DNA of 48,827 nucleotides from Bacteroidota bacterium (GTDB taxonomy: Bacteria > Bacteroidota > Bacteroidia > Bacteroidales > FEN-979): assembly GCA_026391835.1 (NCBI GenBank), contig JAPLDF010000006.1, forward strand, positions 68,773-117,599. The letters run 5' to 3'. Position numbers and translations under genes: made by a program. Shown here one piece after another: positions 7,148-15,966 of this stretch. How positions within the stretch are numbered: the stretch's first letter is position 1; every line of letters starts with the position of its first letter. A model generated the notes under the pieces. The model saw only the letters and a program-made list of their open reading frames with translations. It was not told the DNA's origin and ran no database searches.

Positions 7148-9472
7148 ATGAACATCAAATGCATGATGGTGGTCGCAAAACGCAATAAACCAATCGTTAA
7201 AACGCTGCAGGTTATCGTCACGGGCCTGGTCCAGGGTGTAGGGTTCCGGCCTTTTATCCACCGGCTCGCCTCCGGGCTTAACCTGGCCGGCTGGGTGCAG
7301 AACACCAACGAGAATGTACGTATCCGGATAACCGGGGAGCAGGCGGCGATTGAAGCATTCCTGTCAGCTCTTTCCGCCGACACGCCTCCTGCCGCCATGG
7401 TCGAAAAGATCGTGACGGAAGAACTGCCAACGGAGGATTTCGTCGGGTTTCAGATTCAGAAAAGCAATGATGTTTCAGAGGATATCACCGAGATCAGCCC
7501 GGATATTGCAGTTTGTGACGCGTGCATGGACGATACCACCAGGAAAGGAAACCGGCTGGACTACTCCTTTGTGAACTGCACCAATTGCGGACCACGTTTT
7601 ACCATCATCCGCGATCTCCCCTACGACCGGGATAAAACGACGATGCGGGTTTTTCCGATGTGCCCGGAGTGCAGGAAAGAATATGAAGACGTCCGCGACC
7701 GCAGGTTCCATGCACAGCCCGTGGCCTGTTCGCACTGCGGACCGCATTATGAGATGTCTGTCAAAGGAGAAAAGATCAGCGAAGAGATGGATGTCATCCT
7801 TCCAATGGTTTCACAATGCATCGCCAATGGCGGGGTCATGCTCATCAAGGGGCTGGGAGGAATGCACCTTGCATGCGATGCTTTCGATGAAGTGGCTGTT
7901 AAAAAGCTGAGAGATCTGAAGAAACGCGATGGAAAACCATTTGCAGTGATGTTCCGTGACATCGAAACGCTGAAGACCTGTGCCAAAGTAAACAAACCTG
8001 AAGAGCAGTCACTTTTGTCCTGGCAGCGCCCGATCGTATTGCTTGAGATGAAAAGTCGCGCCAACCTTAAGCCGCTGGCAAAAAGCATCAATGCCGGACT
8101 CAGCCTGGCCGGGGTGCTGCTGCCCTATATGCCTTTTCACTATCAGCTCTTCGGGTGGCTGAAAACCCCGGCAATCGTTCTTACAAGCGGGAATTTCAGC
8201 AGTGAGCCCATCCTCACCGATAACCGGGAAGCCGTTTCGCAATTTTCCGATTCCGTGGATGGCATCCTGCTGCATAACCGTGATATTTACAACCGGACGG
8301 ATGATTCGGTGGTCAGGGTCATCGGCGGTAAGGAACGGATCCTCCGTCGTTCGCGCGGATACGCGCCCGCCCCTGTACGGACTGCCCTGGACACCAATGG
8401 CATTCTTGCGTTCGGCGCTGAACTTACCAATTGTTTCTGCGTCGGCAAGGGGAAAAAAGCCTTCATGAGCCAGCACATCGGCGACCTACAGGGATTGGAA
8501 ACCACGCAATTCTATGAACAGACCATCACGCAATTCCTGCAGTTGTTCCGCGTCACACCGTCATTACTGGCGGTGGATCTGCACCCGGATTATATCTCAA
8601 CAAAAACCGCACAACGTTTCGGAAACCTTCCGTTGATTGCGGTACAGCACCATCACGCCCACATCGCCTCCTGCATGGCCGAACACCACCTCGACGAAAT
8701 GGTGATCGGTGTCGCCATGGATGGCACAGGTTACGGCGACGACGGCAACAGCTGGGGCGCCGAATTTTTCCTGTGCGACCTTGTCAGGTATACCCGGATG
8801 ACACATTTCGAAAATGTCCCGATGCCCGGCGGAGACCTGGCCTCCGGGGAGCCATGGAGAATGGCCGTTTCCTGGCTTTACAAAGTTTATGGGATGGATT
8901 TCCTCAGCCTGGAATTACCCTTATTAAAAGAAATTGAACCCGAAAAAATTGCGTTGCTCTTACGCATGATCGACCGGAACATCAACTGCCCGCTGACTTC
9001 CGGTGCAGGCCGTCTGTTTGATGCCGTTGCATCGCTCCTTGGCCTTTGCCAGACTGCGACATTCCAGGCCGAGGGACCGATGCTGCTCGAATCACTTGTT
9101 CGAAAAAAATGCAGGGAATCCTATCCATTTGATATCAAAGAAACCATCCGTTTCGATGCCACGATCCGGGGAATTGTTGACGATTTAACCCGGCAGGTTG
9201 AACCATCAATAATTGCATCAAAGTTCCACAATACCATTATTTCGGTTATCTTTGAGGCTGTAAACACCCTCCGCAGGAATGAAGGAATCAGCAAAGTAGT
9301 GCTTTCCGGCGGGGTTTTCCAGAATAAGTACCTCCTGGAAGGGACGATCGCCCTGCTGGAGGAAAATAATTTTAACGTTTACGCCCACGCTGCAATTCCA
9401 ACAAACGACGGGGGAATTGCGCTGGGACAACTTGCCGTTGCATCAAAAAGGAGAGAAACCAAATGTGTTTAG
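7148..9472 (+). CDS. hypF: HypF carbamoyltransferase, [NiFe]-hydrogenase maturation
   Basis: A 774-residue protein with all four HypF domains. The acylphosphatase-like domain is at about 18-105 (VTGLVQGVGFRPFIHRLA). Two zinc-finger-like cysteine clusters follow (CDACMDD with CTNCGPRF; CPECRKEY with CSHCGP) at about 120-200. Next come a YrdC/Sua5-like domain (about 215-395; KRDGKPFAVMFRD) and a C-terminal Kae1-like domain with metal-binding histidines (HHHAHIASCMAE) and VAMDGTGYGDDG. HypF uses carbamoyl phosphate and ATP to place a carbamoyl group on the C-terminal cysteine of HypE, the precursor of the active-site cyanide ligands. Full length for the family. It is the first gene of the hyp operon and overlaps hypC by 10 bp. 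Confidence 0.97.
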   Translation: MNIKCMMVVAKRNKPIVKTLQVIVTGLVQGVGFRPFIHRLASGLNLAGWVQNTNENVRIRITGEQAAIEAFLSALSADTPPAAMVEKIVTEELPTEDFVGFQIQKSNDVSEDITEISPDIAVCDACMDDTTRKGNRLDYSFVNCTNCGPRFTIIRDLPYDRDKTTMRVFPMCPECRKEYEDVRDRRFHAQPVACSHCGPHYEMSVKGEKISEEMDVILPMVSQCIANGGVMLIKGLGGMHLACDAFDEVAVKKLRDLKKRDGKPFAVMFRDIETLKTCAKVNKPEEQSLLSWQRPIVLLEMKSRANLKPLAKSINAGLSLAGVLLPYMPFHYQLFGWLKTPAIVLTSGNFSSEPILTDNREAVSQFSDSVDGILLHNRDIYNRTDDSVVRVIGGKERILRRSRGYAPAPVRTALDTNGILAFGAELTNCFCVGKGKKAFMSQHIGDLQGLETTQFYEQTITQFLQLFRVTPSLLAVDLHPDYISTKTAQRFGNLPLIAVQHHHAHIASCMAEHHLDEMVIGVAMDGTGYGDDGNSWGAEFFLCDLVRYTRMTHFENVPMPGGDLASGEPWRMAVSWLYKVYGMDFLSLELPLLKEIEPEKIALLLRMIDRNINCPLTSGAGRLFDAVASLLGLCQTATFQAEGPMLLESLVRKKCRESYPFDIKETIRFDATIRGIVDDLTRQVEPSIIASKFHNTIISVIFEAVNTLRRNEGISKVVLSGGVFQNKYLLEGTIALLEENNFNVYAHAAIPTNDGGIALGQLAVASKRRETKCV

Positions 9473-9696
9473 CCATACCTGCAAAAGTGATCAGTGTCGA
9501 CGGGGCAAGCGCCCTGGTAACCATTGAAGATGTCGAATACCAGGCCAGCCTGCTGCTGCTTGATGATGTGAAACCGGGCGATTTTATCATGCTCCACGCG
9601 GGGTTTGCCATCGAGAAGGTTGACCCTGGGGAGGCGGCAGAAACGTTGCGCCTGCTGAATGAAATTGCAGATAACAGCCCATCCGTCAAGGAATGA
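9463..9696 (+). CDS. hypC: HypC hydrogenase assembly chaperone
   Basis: A 77-residue protein starting MCLAIPAKV, the family signature in which cysteine 2 binds the iron/HypD and the large-subunit precursor. The rest is the expected small beta-barrel (ALVTIEDVEYQASLLLLDDV, then GDFIMLHAGFAIEKVD). HypC ferries the Fe(CN)2CO unit between HypD and the hydrogenase large subunit. Its start lies inside the 3' end of hypF, so the two are coupled, and hypD follows after 34 bp. Length is typical. Only one hypC/hybG-type chaperone is present in the window, fitting the single hydrogenase. Confidence 0.97.
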   Translation: MCLAIPAKVISVDGASALVTIEDVEYQASLLLLDDVKPGDFIMLHAGFAIEKVDPGEAAETLRLLNEIADNSPSVKE

Positions 9697-9730
9697 AATC
9701 AAAGTAGCAACCTAAATCTCTCTTCGGTTC

Positions 9731-10810
9731 ATGCATTATGTCGACGAATACCGGAAAAAAGAGCTGATCCTTGCAGTTGCAGGGGAGATCAGGAACATTT
9801 CGAAAAAAGAGATCACCCTGATGGAAGTTTGTGGTGGACATACCATGGCCATCCACCGCTTCGGGCTGAATGCCCTGCTGCCCCCCAACATCCGCCTGCT
9901 CTCCGGGCCGGGATGCCCGGTGTGCGTCTCAAGCCAGCATTTTCTCGACACAGCCATCGCCTACAGCAGGATTCCCGGTGCCATCATTGCCACCTATGGC
10001 GATTTAATCAGGGTACCCGGTTCGGTGACCTCGCTTGAAAAAGAGAAGGCCAACGGGGCCGATATCCGGATCATCTGGTCGGTGCTGGAGGCCCTGGAAC
10101 TTGCGAAAAACAATCCCGACAGGCCTGTGTTCTTCCCGGGCATCGGGTTTGAGACCACGGCACCAGCCACGGCAGCAGCAATCGTCAAGGCAAAAAATGA
10201 CAATACCCGCAATTTTTTCGTGCTGAGTGCGCACAAGGTCATGCCCCCGGTGATGAAAGCCCTGGTGGAGGAAGGCGTTAAGATTGACGGGTTCATCGCT
10301 CCCGGCCATGTAACCGCCATCACCGGCACAGCCATCTATGATGAACTGGCCGCTGTGTATGGACTGGGCGTGGTCGTTTCAGGTTTCGAACCCGCCGACA
10401 TGATGCAGGCCATCCTGATGCTGGCCGTACAACTCGAAACAGGGGCCCCGAAAGTTGAAGTTCAGTATAAAAGGATTGTCCATCCTGATGGGAACAAGAT
10501 TGCCCGGGACCTCCTTGCAGAGGTTTTTGAATTGAAAGACGACCGGTGGCGCGGGCTGGGAACCATTCACAACAGCGGCCTTAAGATCCGTGAGGATTTC
10601 GCACATTTTGATGCCGAAAATAATTTTTCAGTCCTGGTACCCGAACTACCCGATCCGAAAGGCTGCATTTGCGGAAGTATCCTGAGGGGCACCAAAACGC
10701 CCAACGACTGCGGGCTGTTTGCCACCGCATGTACGCCATCGGATCCGGTTGGTGCGTGCATGGTTTCCGGAGAAGGGACCTGTGCCACTTTTTATAAATA
10801 CCGTTCATGA
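9731..10810 (+). CDS. hypD: HypD, iron-sulfur scaffold for Fe(CN)2CO assembly
   Basis: A 359-residue protein. It shows the conserved CGGH motif (MEVCGGHTMAIHRFG, about 34-48) and GPGCPVCV (about 60-68), both used for iron and cyanide handling. C-terminal cysteines (GCICGSILRG, DCGLFATAC, PVGACMVSGEGTC) hold the [4Fe-4S] cluster. HypD and HypC assemble the iron with its diatomic ligands in the cytoplasm. The stop overlaps the hypE start by 4 bp (ATGA at 10807-10810), indicating translational coupling. Full length for the family. Confidence 0.97.
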   Translation: MHYVDEYRKKELILAVAGEIRNISKKEITLMEVCGGHTMAIHRFGLNALLPPNIRLLSGPGCPVCVSSQHFLDTAIAYSRIPGAIIATYGDLIRVPGSVTSLEKEKANGADIRIIWSVLEALELAKNNPDRPVFFPGIGFETTAPATAAAIVKAKNDNTRNFFVLSAHKVMPPVMKALVEEGVKIDGFIAPGHVTAITGTAIYDELAAVYGLGVVVSGFEPADMMQAILMLAVQLETGAPKVEVQYKRIVHPDGNKIARDLLAEVFELKDDRWRGLGTIHNSGLKIREDFAHFDAENNFSVLVPELPDPKGCICGSILRGTKTPNDCGLFATACTPSDPVGACMVSGEGTCATFYKYRS

Positions 10811-11829
10811 TACCCAGGGAAGAAAAAATATTGCTGAGCCATGGAAATGGCGGCCGGATGATGCACGATCTTATCGGGAACCTGTTCATCAGGCATTTTG
10901 GGAACACCATCCTGGATGAACAAACGGATGCGGCCATCCTGCCTGCCGAATCCCCGTTTCTTGCTTTTACCACCGACTCGTTTGTGATCGACCCGCTTTT
11001 CTTCCCCGGCGGTAACATCGGCAAACTTGCGGTATGCGGCACGGTAAACGACCTGGCTGTTTCTGGTGCGACTCCCCGGTATATCAGTGTCTCTTTTATC
11101 ATCGAGGAGGGCTTTGCCATGCGCGAACTGGAGATGATCGTAGAATCACTCGCAACGGAGGCCCGCCATGCGCAGGTTACCATCGTTACAGGCGATACAA
11201 AGGTTGTGAACAAGGGAAAATGTGATAAACTGTTCATCAATACCGCCGGGATCGGCATGTTCAGAAAAGAGGACATGCTGGTTGGCAAGGCGCTGAACAT
11301 CAACCCCGGCGATGCAATCATCATCAACGGGACCATCGGCGATCACGGGATGGCGGTGATGAATGCCCGTGAATCGTTTAATTTCAAATCACCGGTGATC
11401 TCAGATTGCGCTTCGCTGAACCACCTGATCCGCAGGATGCTGGAACAATGTCCGGGGGTGAAATTCATGCGCGATCCCACGCGCGGCGGGGTGGCCACGG
11501 TACTCAACGAGCTTGCCGCAAAAACAGGGCTGGGAATCGAACTCAGCGAACAGGCACTGCCCGTCAGCAAAGGCGTTGGCGCCATGTGTGAAATTCTCGG
11601 GTTTGAGCCCCTCCACATTGCCAACGAAGGAAAGGTTGTGGTTGTTGTTTCTGAAGCCGAAAGCCGGCATCTGCTGGAAATCATGAAGAGCCATCCTTTG
11701 GGCACGCAAAGCACCGTCATCGGGCGCATTGTGCGTGATCACCCGATGAAGGTGGTGCTGAAAACCGCAACAGGCGGCAAACGGATCGTCGATTCCCTCA
11801 CCGGCGACCCGCTCCCGCGTATCTGCTAA
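10807..11829 (+). CDS. hypE: HypE, thiocyanate-forming hydrogenase maturation protein
   Basis: A 340-residue PurM/AIR-synthase-like protein. The N terminus has the ATP-site region LLSHGNGGRMMHDLI and a PAESPFLAFTTDSFV segment. The C terminus is PRIC, whose final cysteine is carbamoylated by HypF and dehydrated to thiocyanate by HypE using ATP. Both hallmark features are present, so the protein should be active. The start ATG overlaps the end of hypD, and hypA follows 12 bp after the stop. Confidence 0.97.
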   Translation: MIPREEKILLSHGNGGRMMHDLIGNLFIRHFGNTILDEQTDAAILPAESPFLAFTTDSFVIDPLFFPGGNIGKLAVCGTVNDLAVSGATPRYISVSFIIEEGFAMRELEMIVESLATEARHAQVTIVTGDTKVVNKGKCDKLFINTAGIGMFRKEDMLVGKALNINPGDAIIINGTIGDHGMAVMNARESFNFKSPVISDCASLNHLIRRMLEQCPGVKFMRDPTRGGVATVLNELAAKTGLGIELSEQALPVSKGVGAMCEILGFEPLHIANEGKVVVVVSEAESRHLLEIMKSHPLGTQSTVIGRIVRDHPMKVVLKTATGGKRIVDSLTGDPLPRIC

Positions 11830-11841
11830 AACACAACACCG

Positions 11842-12183
11842 ATGCATGAACTCTCCCTTGCCATGGAAGTGATCGAACTGGCACAACGCGAAGCCGGGAA
11901 AAACGGGGTGTCCTTGATCCGGGAGATCAGGATTGAAGTGGGCAGGCTCAGCGGCGTGGAAGCGGATGCCTTTCAATCGGCCCTTGAAATGCTTGTAAGC
12001 AACACTATCCTGCAGGATGCTGTTCTGCAAATTATTCAGACGCCGGGCAAAGGCAGCTGCCATGCCTGCAATACCGTATTTGAGATGAAACACCGGCTTG
12101 ACACCTGCCCGCAATGTGGCTGCTTCCCTTCGGTGATCAGCGGGGGGCAGGAGTTCAGGATTGTTTCTCTCCTTGCGGAATAA
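11842..12183 (+). CDS. hypA: HypA nickel metallochaperone
   Basis: A 113-residue protein beginning MHELSLAMEVIELAQREA. The N-terminal MHE nickel site (histidine 2) is present. The zinc site is made by CHAC at about 73-76 and CPQC at about 90-93. HypA works with HypB to insert nickel into the large subunit after the Fe(CN)2CO unit is in place. Length and order of motifs are normal for HypA/HybF. It sits between hypE and hypB on the same strand. Confidence 0.96.
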   Translation: MHELSLAMEVIELAQREAGKNGVSLIREIRIEVGRLSGVEADAFQSALEMLVSNTILQDAVLQIIQTPGKGSCHACNTVFEMKHRLDTCPQCGCFPSVISGGQEFRIVSLLAE

Positions 12184-12209
12184 TTTAACAAAAACAAAAA
12201 CCAGATATT

Positions 12210-13046
12210 ATGTGCGATACATGCGGATGCGGAAACCCTGATGAATTTAAAATTCATGACAGGCAAAACGAAGATGGTGAAACGGAGAAACGCAAAAATG
12301 GCGAAACGCCCCACCATGACCTTGATCACGCCCATGATCACACCCATGAACATGATCATCATGGCCACAGCCATAGCCACTCCCATGATCACGGGCAAAA
12401 AAAAGTGATCAGCCTGAACATGGATATTCTTTCTGAAAACAACCGCCTTGCTGAACGGAACCGCGGTTATTTTGAAGCGAAACACGTGCTTGCCCTGAAC
12501 ATGGTCAGTTCACCGGGCTCAGGTAAAACCAGCATCCTTGAGAGAACCATCCAGGCCATGATCGCCACGCATAAGATATTCGTGATCGAAGGCGACCAGC
12601 AAACCTCGCGCGATGCCGAAAGGATCGAAAAAACAGGCGCTCCTGCCATCCAGATCAATACCGGGTCGGGTTGCCACCTCGATGCAAAGATGATTCACCT
12701 GGCATTGAAAAAAATGGAAGTTGACAACAATTCAATCCTCTTTATCGAAAATGTGGGAAACCTGGTTTGCCCGGCCATGTTTGACCTCGGGGAACAAAAA
12801 AGGGTGGTGGTGATCAGTGTGACCGAAGGGGATGACAAGCCGTTGAAATACCCGTATATGTTTCAGTCCTCAAATCTCTGCATAATCAATAAAACCGACC
12901 TCCTGCCATACGTCGATTTCAGGGTGGAAACCGCCATGAAATATGCCCGGCAGCTGAATCCCGACCTTGAATTCATCCTCATGTCGGCAAAAACCGGCGA
13001 CGGAATGAACAACTGGTTCAACTGGCTTGGAAAGCACGCTGGTTAA
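12210..13046 (+). CDS. hypB: HypB nickel-storage GTPase
   Basis: A 278-residue protein. It starts with the high-affinity nickel motif CDTCGCG (residues 2-8). A long histidine/aspartate-rich stretch follows at about 30-65, as in HypB forms that also store nickel. The SIMIBI GTPase domain begins with the P-loop SSPGSGKTS (about 96-104), continues with ENVGNLVCPA and ends with the NKTD guanine-specificity motif. It loads nickel together with HypA. It is the last gene of the hyp operon; its 3' end overlaps the 3' end of the convergent maturation protease gene by 29 bp. Confidence 0.97.
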   Translation: MCDTCGCGNPDEFKIHDRQNEDGETEKRKNGETPHHDLDHAHDHTHEHDHHGHSHSHSHDHGQKKVISLNMDILSENNRLAERNRGYFEAKHVLALNMVSSPGSGKTSILERTIQAMIATHKIFVIEGDQQTSRDAERIEKTGAPAIQINTGSGCHLDAKMIHLALKKMEVDNNSILFIENVGNLVCPAMFDLGEQKRVVVISVTEGDDKPLKYPYMFQSSNLCIINKTDLLPYVDFRVETAMKYARQLNPDLEFILMSAKTGDGMNNWFNWLGKHAG

Positions 13047-13563
13047 CCAAATTCCTTACACACCTGATTGCTTCAGGTATTGCCTGTTCAACCACCGGTG
13101 AAAGTTCCATGCCCATATCCTGGAAATCATTCACAGAAATGGCTATGAGGTGGAGTTGCGGCATATTCCCAAGCAATATGGCAGAATCAATCAGGTCCTT
13201 CAACCCAATCTCATGGGCACTTAACTGTTTTGGAAAATCCCTGGCATAACGTGGCTGCAATACCCGCACATGGCCGGGAGGATGATCGTCGAGGGAAGCA
13301 TCAACAATAATGATGGTTTTGTACGACTGGATAAACCCCAGCAGGTGAAACCCGCCCGTTCCGCCATCCATCAGGTCGGCACCCCTGATGCCGCCCTCTT
13401 TTTCAAGCCTGGTCACCACATGAATACCCACGCCTTCGTCATTCATCAATAGGTTCCCGATCCCGAGAACCAGGATATCATTTTGTGTATCAGGCAAAAG
13501 TGAAGGTTTTAAGTTGTTGTCAGTCTTTGGGACACTCTTCGGTTCTGTTGTCGTGGCGCTCAA
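13018..13563 (-). CDS. Hydrogenase maturation endopeptidase (HyaD/HybD type)
   Basis: A 181-residue peptidase of the HybD (M52) family. LGIGNLLMNDEGVG at about 33-46 supplies the nickel-sensing glutamate, IIIVDASLDDHPPG supplies the aspartate, and SAHEIGL the histidine. It senses nickel in the immature large subunit and removes the C-terminal tail after the DPCLACAVH motif. It is the last gene of the structural operon. Its N terminus is about 28 residues longer than usual and overlaps the 3' end of the cytochrome b gene by 44 bp; no internal ATG precedes the catalytic motif, so the annotated start is accepted with some doubt. The stop lies inside the end of hypB on the other strand. Confidence 0.93.
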   Translation of the reverse strand: MSATTTEPKSVPKTDNNLKPSLLPDTQNDILVLGIGNLLMNDEGVGIHVVTRLEKEGGIRGADLMDGGTGGFHLLGFIQSYKTIIIVDASLDDHPPGHVRVLQPRYARDFPKQLSAHEIGLKDLIDSAILLGNMPQLHLIAISVNDFQDMGMELSPVVEQAIPEAIRCVRNLVNQRAFQAS

Positions 13564-14239
13564 TCACATCTTCCTCAATGAATTTCCAGCCACCGATCAT
13601 CGAGGAGGTTACCCCGCGGCGTTCAATATAGTCATGATAAAAAACAAGGTAGACATGCACAAGGGCAAACAGGATGAATCCCCACATCAGGACATGGTGA
13701 ATTTGCCGCACATGCATATCTCCTCCGAGGAATGGCACTACCCAGGCAAACAGTTTCGGCAGAAATGAACTGCTCATGGCGGCATACATGCCGAAACCTG
13801 TAAGGCATTGCAACAGGAAGATCAGGAAGGTGATAAAATAGATAAAGCTGGCCAGGGAATTATGGCCGATCGAATCTATCTTTTTATTGGTAACCTGGAG
13901 AACGTCAACCTTGATTACCTCCAGCATCTCTTTCCATTGGCAACGCTTAAGCGGGATATAGTTATACCACCGTGAAAATTCATTTCCGGTAAATCCCCAG
14001 TACAGGCGAAAGATGAAATTGAAGAAAAACAGGAAAGCGCTGATAAAATGAATGAATCTCACGGTGCCAAACCAATAATTGAAGTAGGCTTCGGTACCTT
14101 TCATAAAGGCAGGCGGGTCGCCGATAATATAGCCGGTAACACAGAGTACCGTAATACACAGTGCATTGACCCAGTGATAGATGCGAACCGGCATCTCCCA
14201 TACATGCACCTCGCGCAAAGGAACGGATCGGTTTCTCAT
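13520..14239 (-). CDS. Hydrogenase b-type cytochrome membrane subunit (HyaC-like)
   Basis: A 239-residue integral membrane protein with four main helices. Haem-ligand candidates are in VRIYHWVNALCI, VRFIHFISAFLFF, and HVRQIHHVLMWGFILFALVHVYLVFYHDY. This pattern is that of the Ni/Fe-hydrogenase b-type cytochrome family. The subunit anchors the hydrogenase dimer on the outer face of the cytoplasmic membrane and passes electrons to quinone. It starts 3 bp after the large-subunit stop, on the same strand. Confidence 0.95.
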   Translation of the reverse strand: MRNRSVPLREVHVWEMPVRIYHWVNALCITVLCVTGYIIGDPPAFMKGTEAYFNYWFGTVRFIHFISAFLFFFNFIFRLYWGFTGNEFSRWYNYIPLKRCQWKEMLEVIKVDVLQVTNKKIDSIGHNSLASFIYFITFLIFLLQCLTGFGMYAAMSSSFLPKLFAWVVPFLGGDMHVRQIHHVLMWGFILFALVHVYLVFYHDYIERRGVTSSMIGGWKFIEEDVIERHDNRTEECPKD

Positions 14240-14242
14240 GGC

Positions 14243-15964
14243 TTAATAGGTTTTCATGTCATGAATGGTAGTTCCATTTTCATCGTACAGGTGCACGGCG
14301 CAGGCCAGGCACGGGTCGAAAGAGTGAATGGTGCGCAGCACTTCCAGTGGCACTTTCGGATCGGCAACCGGGGTCCCGATGAGTGATTCCTCGAATGCGG
14401 ACCGCTGCCCCTTGAGGTCACGCGGCGAGGCATTCCAGGTTGTCGGGACAACCAGCTGGTAATTTGCGATTTTTTTGTCCTCAATCACGATAAAATGTGA
14501 AAGAGCGCCACGGGGGGCTTCAACCATGCCGATACCTTTGGCCTGTTTGGGCCATGATTCAGGTTCCCATTTGGCATTGTTTTGCGTGCGGGTATCACCG
14601 TTCTTGATATTGGCCAGCAGCTGCTGGTAAAACTCAAGCGCCCATCCGCAAACCAGTTTGGTCTCAAGGCCACGGGCTGCAGTGCGCCCGAGTGTCGAAA
14701 ACAAGGCCGCTACAGGCACATCCAGTGCTTTGAGGGTACCATCGATCACTTCCTTGTAATCGGCCCGTCCGGAAGCATAGCCAACAAGCATGCGCGAAAG
14801 GGGGCCGACTTCCATCGGGTGCCCTTTCCAGCGCGGGGTTTTCACCCAACTGTACTTCTGCGTAAAATCGAGGTGCTCATAGGGTGGTTTGGGGCCGGTA
14901 TAGTTAAACTTGGTCTCTCCCTCCCAGGGATGCAGTCCTGTTTTATCGCCCTTTGAATACTCATACCACGAGTTGTTGACATACTCCTGGATCTGTTCCG
15001 GATCGTCGGCCTTTACTTCGAGAATATGGCTCAGGTCACGGCCAAGAATCGCGCCCCGCGGCATTTTAAAACTTTCGGGATTGTCATACCCGTTGGATGG
15101 GAAATCGCCAAAAGCCAGGTAATTTGTCAGTCCGCCGCCAATGGCTCCCCAGTCGCTTTTGTAGAACCCGGCAATGGCAACCAGGTCGGGAATATAAACC
15201 TGGTCAACAAATGTTTTTGCATCTTCGAACAGTTTACCGACAAAAGCAAGCCGTTCGGCATTCACCGCATTTGCCTCCTCGATGTTGATGGAACAGGGAA
15301 CACCGCCTACCAGGTAATTGGGATGCGGGTTTTTACCGCCAAACACGGTATGAACCTTCACGAGTTCCTTTTGCCATTCGAGTGCTTCGAGATAATGTGC
15401 CACGGCGATGAGATTCACCTCCGGGGGAAGCTTGTATGCTTTATGCCCCCAATACCCGTTGGCGAAAATGCCCAGCTGGCCGCTCTCCACGAAATTTTTG
15501 AACTTTTTCTGGATGTCGGTAAAATAGCCTGTCGAGCTTTTTGGCCAGGATGAAATGCTCTGTGCAATCCGGGATGCTTCGGCAGGATTTGCCTTAAGGG
15601 CCGAAACCACATCTACCCAGTCGAGGGCATGCAGCTGGTAAAAGTGGACCACATGGTCCTGGATATACAATGCATTGGCCATCAGGTTCCTGATAAGTTC
15701 GGCATTGGGCGGAACTGCGATACCAAGGGCATTTTCAACCGTTCTCACAGAGGTGAGTGAATGGGTCGAGGTACAAACTCCGCATACCCGCCCTACAAAG
15801 GCCCAGGCATCGCGCGGATCGCGCCCTTTTAGGATGGTCTCGATACCACGCACCATGGTTCCGGCACTCCAGGCATCGGTGATTTTACCACCTGAAACTT
15901 CGATTTCAACCCGCAAATGACCTTCAATCCGGGTGATGGGATCTATTACGATTCTTTCTGCCAT
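14243..15964 (-). CDS. [NiFe]-hydrogenase large (catalytic) subunit, group 1 uptake type
   Basis: A 573-residue protein. The L1 motif RVCGVCTSTHSLTSVR gives nickel ligands C61 and C64. The L2 motif DPCLACAVH gives C552 and C555. A 15-residue C-terminal tail follows H558 and would be removed by the adjacent maturation protease. The N terminus DPITRIEGHLRVE is the family signature. It oxidises H2 at a NiFe(CN)2CO site and passes electrons to the small subunit. All ligand cysteines are intact. It starts 2 bp downstream of the small-subunit stop. Sequence and the cytochrome b partner point to the membrane-bound periplasmic respiratory class. Confidence 0.97.
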   Translation of the reverse strand: MAERIVIDPITRIEGHLRVEIEVSGGKITDAWSAGTMVRGIETILKGRDPRDAWAFVGRVCGVCTSTHSLTSVRTVENALGIAVPPNAELIRNLMANALYIQDHVVHFYQLHALDWVDVVSALKANPAEASRIAQSISSWPKSSTGYFTDIQKKFKNFVESGQLGIFANGYWGHKAYKLPPEVNLIAVAHYLEALEWQKELVKVHTVFGGKNPHPNYLVGGVPCSINIEEANAVNAERLAFVGKLFEDAKTFVDQVYIPDLVAIAGFYKSDWGAIGGGLTNYLAFGDFPSNGYDNPESFKMPRGAILGRDLSHILEVKADDPEQIQEYVNNSWYEYSKGDKTGLHPWEGETKFNYTGPKPPYEHLDFTQKYSWVKTPRWKGHPMEVGPLSRMLVGYASGRADYKEVIDGTLKALDVPVAALFSTLGRTAARGLETKLVCGWALEFYQQLLANIKNGDTRTQNNAKWEPESWPKQAKGIGMVEAPRGALSHFIVIEDKKIANYQLVVPTTWNASPRDLKGQRSAFEESLIGTPVADPKVPLEVLRTIHSFDPCLACAVHLYDENGTTIHDMKTY

Positions 15965-15966
15965 GA

